This document shows positions 36,783 through 43,509 of a DNA stretch of 64,000 bases, piece after piece. The DNA comes from Azonexus sp. (GTDB lineage Bacteria > Pseudomonadota > Gammaproteobacteria > Burkholderiales > Rhodocyclaceae). The notes under the pieces are model-generated. The model ran no database searches, had not been told where the DNA came from, and saw nothing but the letters and a program-made list of their open reading frames with translations. The position numbers and the translations under genes were made by a program. The stretch is taken from the NCBI GenBank assembly GCA_031274715.1, contig JAISPT010000079.1, forward strand, positions 1 to 64,000, in the 5' to 3' direction. The number at the start of each line of letters is the position of its first letter. Position 1 is the stretch's first letter.

Positions 36783-37228
36783 AGCACCAGATCCCCGAAG
36801 CAGCCCGGCAACTCGCCACTGGACATGACCTCAGCCGCCAGATCGTTCTGCTGCTTCCAGGCCGCCTCGCTCCAGATTTCGAAATGACTGCCCATGCCGA
36901 CCAGATAGACGGTCTTTTCCAGTTGGGCGTACTCGCGCAACTCGGGCGCAACCAGGATGCGCCCCGCCGAATCGAGCTCCTCGGTGCGCGCATTGCCGAC
37001 CAGCACGCGCTTGATCGGCGCCGCCCGCGGATCGAGGCTGGAAGCTTTCAGAATTTGGTCACGGATCGGCTGCCAGGCCGGTGCCGGATAGAGCAACAGG
37101 CAACGATGCGGATGTGCGGTCAGGACCAGCGAACCCTCAGCGGCGGCGAGCAAGGACTCGCGGTGCCTTGCCGGTATGGCAAGCCGCCCCTTGGTATCCA
37201 GACTGAGCGCTGTCGCCCCCTCGAACAT
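36779..37228 (-). CDS. mraZ: Transcriptional regulator MraZ
   Basis: The 149-residue product has two SpoVT/AbrB-like half-domains: MFEGATALSLDTKGRLAIPA at the N-terminus and GNARTEELDSAGRILVAPEL in the second half. MraZ forms ring oligomers and in enterobacteria represses its own dcw promoter through TGGG repeats. Such repeats lie immediately upstream here. It is the first gene of the dcw cluster. Confidence 0.97.
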   Translation of the reverse strand: MFEGATALSLDTKGRLAIPARHRESLLAAAEGSLVLTAHPHRCLLLYPAPAWQPIRDQILKASSLDPRAAPIKRVLVGNARTEELDSAGRILVAPELREYAQLEKTVYLVGMGSHFEIWSEAAWKQQNDLAAEVMSSGELPGCFGDLVL

Positions 37229-37235
37229 TACCGCA

Positions 37236-37270
37236 ACCCCCGTTTACCCACTTTTCAACACATTTCCCCA
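37236..37270 (-). promoter_or_regulatory. MraZ operator boxes
   Basis: On the minus strand four ten-base units follow each other up to the mraZ start: TGGGGAAATG, TGTTGAAAAG, TGGGTAAACG and GGGGT. The TGGG-type boxes are ten bases apart, one helical turn, matching the known MraZ pattern of TGGGN boxes with five-base spacers. The most upstream box overlaps the -10. Confidence 0.8.
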
Positions 37271-37298
37271 CTTTAGAGCAACAAGTCTGCACCGTCAA
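37270..37298 (-). promoter_or_regulatory. sigma70 promoter of the dcw cluster
   Basis: On the minus strand a -35 TTGACG (37293-37298) and a -10 TAAAGT (37270-37275) are separated by 17 bp. The start site would fall near 37263, inside the MraZ boxes, which fits autorepression. Confidence 0.8.
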
Positions 37299-37515
37299 GG
37301 TAAAAAAGGGATTTTTTTCTTACGCAACAATGACTTAGGAGCACTTTGCTCACGTCGCCTTAAGGAAATTAACCCTTAAGAATCAATGATCGAAAAACGA
37401 CTCTTAAAGTGATTTATGAGCATTAGAAGCGAACACGACCAAGCCCCTGCCGGATCATTCCGATCGGGTGGGGTCCGACAAAAACAGGGAATTGCGACGA
37501 CGAACGGGAGAGCAG
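37299..37515. other. AT-rich spacer upstream of the dcw promoter
   Basis: No gene is seen. Two small inverted repeats lie here: GAGCA-CTT-TGCTC (37338-37350) and CTTAAGG/CCTTAAG around an eight-base loop (about 37359-37380). The stretch 37290-37430 is clearly richer in A and T than its surroundings. It carries no obvious terminator for the diguanylate cyclase gene that reads into it. Confidence 0.4.
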
Positions 37516-39483
37516 TCAGCCGGCGTAGGCCAGCACCCGGTTACGGCCGGCGGCCTTGGCCCGGTACAGGGCCAGATCGGCACAACGGGTCAGATCGTCG
37601 GGCGTCGTGCCATGCTCGGGATAAGCGGCAACGCCGAGCGAAATGGTGCAGGTGACGGCAACGCCACCATGTTCGACGGTCAACGTCTCGACCGCCCGCC
37701 GCCAGCCTTCGGCACGCTCGATGGCCGCCGTCAGCGGCATGTTGGGCAGCAGAACCAAGAACTCCTCGCCGCCGTAGCGGCAGGCCGTGTCCTCGGCACG
37801 GATGTCGGCCTGCAGCGTCGCCGCCAGGACACGCAGCACCTCGTCTCCAGCCTGATGGCCGTAGGTATCGTTGACCCGCTTGAAATGATCGATATCGAGC
37901 ATCACCAGAGACAATGGGCTACCCTCGCGCCGCGCCCGCGACACCTCGCGCTCAAGAATCCCGTCGAGATAGCGCCGGTTATGCAGGCCAGTCAGCCCGT
38001 CGCGCACCGCCTGCTCTTGCAGCGCCACCTGCAGCCGGCCAATCTCGTCGAGGCGCAACTGCAACTGCCGATTGCTCTCGCGCAATGCCTGCTCGGCCTG
38101 CTTACGCTCGCTGACGTCGCGGCTGATGCCGAGCATCAGCCGCGGCACGCCTTCGGCATCGAACAAATAGCTGGCCACCACTTCGGTCGGAACACCAGCA
38201 CCATCGCGGCACAATTGCTCCAGTTCGCAGGTGACGACCAGCGCCGAACGGTCACCAGCGGCAATGCGCTTCAGATGCCGCTCGATTTCGCCACGCAGGC
38301 GACTGGCTGAATCCGCCGTCAACCACTGCTCCAATGCCTGGCCAACCGCTTCCTCCGGCGTGTAGCCACGCAAGGCACTGACCGACGGGCTGACGTAAGA
38401 CAAACGACGCGATGCGATGTCAAGCGTCCAGATCACATCGTGGCTGTTGTCGGCCAACAGGCGGTAACGCGCCTCGCTCTCGGCAAGACGGGCGCCGGTC
38501 GCGGCTTCCTCGCGCTCGGCACGCAACAGCCGGATCAGCACCAGGCTCAAGGCCAGAATCAACAGCAGGGCAGACAGCCCGACTGCCGCTACCAGCATCC
38601 GCCAGTTGGCCAGATAGTCCTCGGCGGCAATGCCGGCGACAACGTAGAGCGGATAGCCGCCGACCCGGTGATACGCATACTGCCGCTCGACACCGTCGGC
38701 CGGACCGCGCAGGCGGATGCTGCCGGCCTGCTCGCCCGCATCGAGGCGCTGCTGGATGGGGTTATCGGCCAGCGGCCGGTTGAGTCCTTCCGGCAGCGGC
38801 GGCTGGCGCAACAGCAGATGACCGTTATCGCTACGCTGCAGGATCAGGACACCGCGCTCACCGAGCCGGGTCGCATCGAACACGGACTGCAGATTACCGA
38901 GATCGAGCGGCGCCATCACCACACCCCGCAAATCCCCCTTGGCATCGCGCACCGGCACGGAGACGATCAGTAACGGCCGCTCGTTATTGCGCCCGACCAA
39001 GACCGGCGAAAAATGCAGCGACAACGCGGGATCATCGCGTAGCGCAAGGAAATAATCGCGCTCACTGGCAGCGATCGGGGCACGTCCGGACTGCGAGTCA
39101 TAGCGCAGCAGGCCCGCACCATCGAGCACTCGGAAACCGATGATTTCGGGAAAACGCGCGGCCTGCAGCGCCAGTTGGCGCTCCACCGCCGGCTGCCAGC
39201 GATTGCCCCCGCCCGCCGCAAACGCCTCGAGCGGCAGCGAGACGGCCAGATACTCGAGATCGGCGTGCAAGCGGCGCAGGGTGCTGCCCAAGCGCTCCTC
39301 GATGATGTCGACGAGATGGCCGGCATCGACCTCCGCCTGTCGCACAGCCTGCCGATACACCTCGCCGAGCACCAGGGCGAGCAGTAAAGCCGTGCCAGCC
39401 AGGGTTACGGCACAGACGGCGAGCAGACGGCGCTCGGGTCGACGGCGGAGCGGCGAGCGTTGGTAGTGGGCTTGTTCGGGCAT
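37516..39483 (-). CDS. Membrane diguanylate cyclase with CACHE-like sensor, PAS and GGDEF domains
   Basis: The 655-residue protein has a first helix near residues 20-42, a periplasmic sensor (about 43-295, dCACHE-like: RYDSQSGRAPIAASERDYFL), a second helix (LVAAVGLSALLLILALSLVL), a PAS domain (YRLLADNSHDVIWTLD, about 335-455) and a GGDEF domain. The active site is GGEEF near residue 572, so it should make cyclic di-GMP. An inhibitory RxxD site (RAED) lies five residues before it. There is no EAL domain. The ligand is unknown. Confidence 0.93.
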   Translation of the reverse strand: MPEQAHYQRSPLRRRPERRLLAVCAVTLAGTALLLALVLGEVYRQAVRQAEVDAGHLVDIIEERLGSTLRRLHADLEYLAVSLPLEAFAAGGGNRWQPAVERQLALQAARFPEIIGFRVLDGAGLLRYDSQSGRAPIAASERDYFLALRDDPALSLHFSPVLVGRNNERPLLIVSVPVRDAKGDLRGVVMAPLDLGNLQSVFDATRLGERGVLILQRSDNGHLLLRQPPLPEGLNRPLADNPIQQRLDAGEQAGSIRLRGPADGVERQYAYHRVGGYPLYVVAGIAAEDYLANWRMLVAAVGLSALLLILALSLVLIRLLRAEREEAATGARLAESEARYRLLADNSHDVIWTLDIASRRLSYVSPSVSALRGYTPEEAVGQALEQWLTADSASRLRGEIERHLKRIAAGDRSALVVTCELEQLCRDGAGVPTEVVASYLFDAEGVPRLMLGISRDVSERKQAEQALRESNRQLQLRLDEIGRLQVALQEQAVRDGLTGLHNRRYLDGILEREVSRARREGSPLSLVMLDIDHFKRVNDTYGHQAGDEVLRVLAATLQADIRAEDTACRYGGEEFLVLLPNMPLTAAIERAEGWRRAVETLTVEHGGVAVTCTISLGVAAYPEHGTTPDDLTRCADLALYRAKAAGRNRVLAYAG

Positions 39484-39530
39484 GAAGCTTCGCGGATTCG
39501 CCTGGCGCCGCCCCGTCGGCGCCCCAGCGT

Positions 39531-40235
39531 TTAGGGCGTCTGGGCCAGTTTCTGCTCGATACGCGCCAGCGGCAGCGCACCCGGCACCCGCTCGCCATCG
39601 GCGAAGAACAGCGTCGGCGTACCGGAAATGTTCAAACGCCGGCCATATTCCTGATTACGCGTTATCGCGGAAGTATCGCAATCCTCGCGCCCGGTCGGCG
39701 CCTTGCCCTCGATCATCCAGTCGTTCCAGGCTTTGGCGCGATCAGCCGCACACCAGATCTGCTTCGACTTGCGCACCGAATCCTCGGACAGGATCGGATA
39801 GAGGAAGACATAAATGGTGATGTTGTCGAGTTTCTGCAACTCCTTGGCCAGCCGCTTGCAGTAGCCGCAATTGGGATCCTCGAAAGTGGCCAGCACCCGC
39901 TTGCCGTCGCCACGCACCAGCTTGATCGCCCGCTCGAACGGCAGATCGGCGAAGCGAATCGCGGTCAGCTTGCGCAAGCGCTCTTCGGTGACGTTCTTCA
40001 TGCTGCGACCATCGATCAACTGGCCGCCGACCATGATTGCGCTGATCTTCTCGTCGGTGTAGAAGATATTGCCGTCGGCGTACACCTCGTACAGGCCAAG
40101 ATAACCGGCCTTGGCAACGCTTTCGACCTTGGTGCCAAGGCGCTCCTCCATGGCCTTGCGGATATCTGCCTCGCCCGCCGCGAAGACGGAACTGGCGGCG
40201 ACGGCGCAGACCAGCGCCAACAATTTCTTCAACAT
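39531..40235 (-). CDS. dsbC: DsbC-type periplasmic thiol:disulfide interchange protein
   Basis: The 234-residue precursor has a 19-20-residue signal peptide (MLKKLLALVCAVAASSVFA). An N-terminal dimerisation domain (DIRKAMEERLGTKVESVAKA) precedes a thioredoxin fold with the active site EDPNCGYCKRL, and a second Cys pair (IWCAAD and REDCD) as in DsbC. The cis-Pro loop is ISGTPTLFF. It should isomerise wrong disulfides in the periplasm. It begins nine bp after the stop of the upstream flavin monooxygenase gene. Confidence 0.92.
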   Translation of the reverse strand: MLKKLLALVCAVAASSVFAAGEADIRKAMEERLGTKVESVAKAGYLGLYEVYADGNIFYTDEKISAIMVGGQLIDGRSMKNVTEERLRKLTAIRFADLPFERAIKLVRGDGKRVLATFEDPNCGYCKRLAKELQKLDNITIYVFLYPILSEDSVRKSKQIWCAADRAKAWNDWMIEGKAPTGREDCDTSAITRNQEYGRRLNISGTPTLFFADGERVPGALPLARIEQKLAQTP

Positions 40236-40244
40236 GCAGTTCTC

Positions 40245-41405
40245 CTAGAGGACGCCAAGCGCGTAGCGCGTCAGGGCATTTTTCACGAAGGGCAGACGAT
40301 CGGTCAGATTCAGCCCGAAGTTGCGCAGCGGACGCCAAGCGTCGCCGTGCTTAAACAAATGCCGCAGGGCATCGGTTGTCCCTTGCAGCAGCCAAGTTTC
40401 CTCGCGCCGCGCCCGCTGGTAGCGCTGCAACAGCCGCAGTTCGCCGATGTCCTGCCACGGCGGCGCGGCGGCCAGCAGCGCCGCCAGCTCGCGGGCATCC
40501 TGGAAGCCGAGATTGATGCCGTGCCCGGACAGCGGATGAATGCCGTGCGCGGCATCGCCGACCAATGCCAGCCGCGGCGCCACGGCCTGCGGTACGCGCA
40601 TCAGGCGCAACGGAAAAGCTACTGCCGGCGTCAGCAACTCCAGTTCGCCGAGCACACCCCGGCCAGCCTCGGCAACGCGTCGGCACAAGCTATCAGGAGC
40701 CAATGCGCACAACTCATCAGCCTGCGCTTCGGGGGTGGACCAGACGATGGAAATATGGTTCCCCGGCAAGGGTAGCCAAGCCAGCACGCCGTCGTCGCGG
40801 AACCATTGATAGGCGGTCCCGCGTGGTGCCTTGGCGGTAGCGAAATTGGCCACCACCCCCTTCTCGCCGTAGGGCGTGTTGATCGCCGCCAGACCCGCCG
40901 CCTGCCGCGTCCACGAATCGCGGCCATCGGCTCCGACCAACAGACGACCGGACAGCGCCGTCCCGTCGGCGAGATGCAGCACCGCTGCATCGTGGCGGAA
41001 TTCGAGAGCAGCCGGCGCCGCCGGACAAAACAGCGTCAAGTTGGCCTGGCGCTTGGCGCTTTCCCAAAATTCGCAAGCCATCAGCGAGGATTCGAGAATC
41101 CAGCCCAATTCCAGCACACCGGTTTCGTAGGCGGAGAAATGCAAGCGCCCACCGTCATCGCCGTGCACCTGCATGTGCCGGATCGGCGCCATGCGCGCCG
41201 GGTCGAGATGTTTCCAGGCGCCGAGCGCCTCAAGAAAAGTCGCGTTGACCGGGCTGATGGCGTAAATCCGCGCATCCCATCCCGGCGGCCGGCACGGCGG
41301 TTGACTCTCGATCAGTGCGATACGCAGACGGCTGTCGCGCAAGGCCAGGGCCAAGCTGGCGCCGGCCAAGCCGCCGCCGACGATGATCAAATCAAAATGC
41401 TGCAT
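40245..41405 (-). CDS. UbiH/UbiF/VisC-family FAD monooxygenase (ubiquinone hydroxylase)
   Basis: The 386-residue flavoprotein has the Rossmann motif FDLIIVGGGLAGASLALALR, the middle motif LLVGADGRDSWTRQAAG and the FAD-ribityl motif LALVGDAAHGIHPLSGHGIN. This set marks aromatic-ring hydroxylases of ubiquinone synthesis. Which ring position (C5, C6 or C1) it hydroxylates cannot be told from sequence. It is followed at once by dsbC. Confidence 0.85.
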   Translation of the reverse strand: MQHFDLIIVGGGLAGASLALALRDSRLRIALIESQPPCRPPGWDARIYAISPVNATFLEALGAWKHLDPARMAPIRHMQVHGDDGGRLHFSAYETGVLELGWILESSLMACEFWESAKRQANLTLFCPAAPAALEFRHDAAVLHLADGTALSGRLLVGADGRDSWTRQAAGLAAINTPYGEKGVVANFATAKAPRGTAYQWFRDDGVLAWLPLPGNHISIVWSTPEAQADELCALAPDSLCRRVAEAGRGVLGELELLTPAVAFPLRLMRVPQAVAPRLALVGDAAHGIHPLSGHGINLGFQDARELAALLAAAPPWQDIGELRLLQRYQRARREETWLLQGTTDALRHLFKHGDAWRPLRNFGLNLTDRLPFVKNALTRYALGVL

Positions 41406-41446
41406 GACCGCCGATCATGCCGCTGCACGGCGAGGCAAACGCACGC

Positions 41447-41785
41447 TCAGGCGGGGGGATTGCCGCCGCCGGAAGGCGGTTTGTTCTGGCGCAAACGCCG
41501 ATTGTTGTTGGCGCGGGAACGATGTTTCTTCTGGGCATTGCCACCGCCACCACCGGGTTTGCCCTGGGGCATTGGTGGCCGGCCACCGGGTCCCGACTCG
41601 TTGCCCGAGATGCGGTTGCCGGGGGCGAGCTGAATCTCCAGCTCGATGATTTCGTCCCATTGCTCGTCGCTGCGGTCGCGCTCGGGAATCGACAGCAACT
41701 CGCGCAGGCGGCGACGGTTGTCGCTGGGCGGCGGCGCGGCATTCGGGATTTCAGGAGGATTTTCGGGATCGTTGGAATGAGTCAT
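41447..41785 (-). CDS. Small basic protein of unknown function
   Basis: The 112-residue frame has a Pro/Asn-rich lead, a short helical core (RRRLRELLSIPERDRSDEQW, then DEIIELEIQLAPGNR) and a low-complexity Gly/Pro/Arg/Lys tail (GGGGGNAQKKHRSRANNNRR). It may bind nucleic acid, but that is only a guess from charge. The core seems familiar from other Rhodocyclales. No good ribosome site precedes the ATG, and the HU terminator lies nine bases upstream, so the promoter is unclear. Confidence 0.55.
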   Translation of the reverse strand: MTHSNDPENPPEIPNAAPPPSDNRRRLRELLSIPERDRSDEQWDEIIELEIQLAPGNRISGNESGPGGRPPMPQGKPGGGGGNAQKKHRSRANNNRRLRQNKPPSGGGNPPA

Positions 41786-41793
41786 CGCAAATT

Positions 41794-41823
41794 AAAAACG
41801 GAGCCCGCTCATCACGGACCCCG
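41794..41823 (-). terminator. Rho-independent terminator of hupB
   Basis: On the minus strand a 9-bp stem (41815-41823 with 41799-41807, two G-U pairs) and a seven-base loop are followed by TTTTTAATTT. It starts 20 bases after the HU stop. Confidence 0.8.
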
Positions 41824-41842
41824 TAATAGTAGTAAGGCCAAT

Positions 41843-42142
41843 TTACTTCTTTTTGGCAACAGGTTTCTTGGCGGCAACAGAGGCCTTGAACGCCGTGCCG
41901 GCGGTGAACTTTGGCACCGTGGTGGCCGGAATTTTCAGTGTGGCGCCGGTTTTCGGGTTCTTGCCGGTACGCGCAGCGCGCTTGGCAGACTTGAACGTGC
42001 CGAATCCAACGAGCGTAACCGACTCCCCCTTGGTCACGGTTTTAACCACTGCCGCGATGATAGCCGACAACGCCTTGTCAGCAGCAGCCTTGGTAATACC
42101 AGCTTCTTTTGCAGCAACTTCGACCAGCTCGGATTTATTCAT
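41843..42142 (-). CDS. HU-family DNA-binding protein
   Basis: The 99-residue protein starts MNKSELVEVAAKEAGITKAA and has the family core VTLVGFGTFKSAKRAARTGKNPKTG, followed by the arm segment (LKIPATTVPKFTAGTAFK) and a Lys/Ala tail (AAKKPVAKKK) a little longer than E. coli HU. It bends and compacts DNA. A strong AGGAGG precedes the ATG and a good terminator follows. Confidence 0.95.
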   Translation of the reverse strand: MNKSELVEVAAKEAGITKAAADKALSAIIAAVVKTVTKGESVTLVGFGTFKSAKRAARTGKNPKTGATLKIPATTVPKFTAGTAFKASVAAKKPVAKKK

Positions 42143-42305
42143 CTAAGTGCCTCCTAGTTACCTGTGTTGAATGAAGAAAACTGGCCGTCAGAACGGCAGC
42201 TCGGTAAAAGTAGCATACCTTTTCCGCGAAGTGTTGCCCTGAAAAGCCTTTATTCATGGACTTTGTCACAGTCTTTGTGCTTTACACACGGCATCCGCCG
42301 AAGAA

Positions 42306-42331
42306 GAAAAAACCCCGGCCAGGCCGGGGTC
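42306..42331 (-). terminator. Rho-independent terminator of the nap operon
   Basis: On the minus strand CCCCGGCC-T-GGCCGGGG is followed by TTTTTTC. It lies about 26 bases after the napC stop. Confidence 0.85.
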
Positions 42332-42354
42332 GTGGCACCGCGGAACAGTCGGGC

Positions 42355-42996
42355 TCAGTGCTTCTCTTCGCCCTCAGCAGCCGCCTCGGCCGGCTTCTCG
42401 CCGTGGCTGATGACGACGGCGCCTTCGTTCTGCACGCCGATGTGCTGGTCGATAGCCGGCAACTGGTGGGCAATGCCCTTGTGGCAATCGATACAGGTCT
42501 TGCCTTCGGCGAAGGCCTCGGGATGCTGCTTGGCCGCCCGCTTGCCCTGTTCGGTGTAGTCCATGTAGTCGTAGCTGTGGCAGTTGCGGCATTCCCTCGA
42601 GTCGTTGGCTTTCATTCGCCGCCACTCGTTCTGGGCCAGTTGGGCACGCTTGGCGTTGAATTTCTCCGGCGTGTCGATGGTACCGAGAATCTTGTGGAAG
42701 ACCTCGTTGGAAGCCTGAATCTTGCGAACCATTTTCGGCCCCCACTCCTTCGGCACGTGGCAGTCCGGGCAGGTGGCACGGACACCGGTACGGTTCGTGT
42801 AGTGGATGGTGTTCTGGTATTCGCGGAAGACGTTTTCCTCCATTTCGTGGCAGGAGATGCAGAAAGCTTCCTTGTTGGTCGCCTCGAGCGCCCAGTTAAA
42901 GCTACCCCAGAACACGATACCGGCAACGAACAACAGCAGAGCGGTGACCAGACCGACCCGCTTGACCCAGGCGGGCATGTATTTGTCGAGACTCAT
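42355..42996 (-). CDS. napC: NapC/NirT-type tetraheme cytochrome c
   Basis: The 213-residue quinol dehydrogenase passes electrons from the membrane quinol pool to NapB. One N-terminal helix (VGLVTALLLFVAGIVFWGSF) anchors four c-type haems: CISCH, CPDCH, CRNCH and CIDCH. The C-terminus has an Ala/Glu-rich tail (KPAEAAAEGEEKH). Two ATGs stand in tandem; the second (42996) has better spacing to AAGGGGG and shares one base with the napB stop. It is the last gene of napDABC. Confidence 0.95.
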   Translation of the reverse strand: MSLDKYMPAWVKRVGLVTALLLFVAGIVFWGSFNWALEATNKEAFCISCHEMEENVFREYQNTIHYTNRTGVRATCPDCHVPKEWGPKMVRKIQASNEVFHKILGTIDTPEKFNAKRAQLAQNEWRRMKANDSRECRNCHSYDYMDYTEQGKRAAKQHPEAFAEGKTCIDCHKGIAHQLPAIDQHIGVQNEGAVVISHGEKPAEAAAEGEEKH

Positions 42997-43442
42997 CATT
43001 CCCCCTTCTTGGCTGCTGGCTTGTAGGTATTTCCGACGAGCGGCTTGGCGTCGAACTGCGGCACATGGCACTGCATGCAGAAATAGCGCCGCGGCGAGAT
43101 GTTCTTGAGCTTCTTGTCATCGCGGTCCAGATAGTGCGACTTGGCGACCAGGGTGGCGCCGGTTTCCTCGGCGCGTTCCTTGGAGTGGCAGTCCATGCAT
43201 TTGTTGAAGTTCTGGGTGATGTTATAGCCCTTGACGCTGTGCGGAACCAGCGGTGGCTGTTTCTGGAAGTTACGGGGAATGAGGTCCGAATCCCGTTCCG
43301 GACGGAACATAGCATCCACCTTCGAATCCTGCTCGATCGCCACGTCACCCCGCTCCGACAGCAGTTTCTCCTGAGCCCCCGCCAGACCGGCTCCGGACAG
43401 GAGCACGGCGGAAGCCAGGGCCAGCGCTGTGATGAATCTCAT
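42996..43442 (-). CDS. napB: Periplasmic nitrate reductase diheme cytochrome
   Basis: The 148-residue precursor has a signal peptide (MRFITALALASAVLLSGAGLAGA) and two haem c sites, CMDCH and CMQCH. Conserved NapB segments are RNFQKQPPLVPHSVKGYNIT and CHVPQFDAKPLVGNTY. It passes electrons from NapC to NapA in the periplasm. A 67-bp gap separates it from napA. Confidence 0.96.
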   Translation of the reverse strand: MRFITALALASAVLLSGAGLAGAQEKLLSERGDVAIEQDSKVDAMFRPERDSDLIPRNFQKQPPLVPHSVKGYNITQNFNKCMDCHSKERAEETGATLVAKSHYLDRDDKKLKNISPRRYFCMQCHVPQFDAKPLVGNTYKPAAKKGE

Positions 43443-43509
43443 GATTGCTTACCTCCGTTTGCGGCCGCACCCAACGCGGCCGCCTGTCGCTTGTTATCCA
43501 TCAGGGCAC

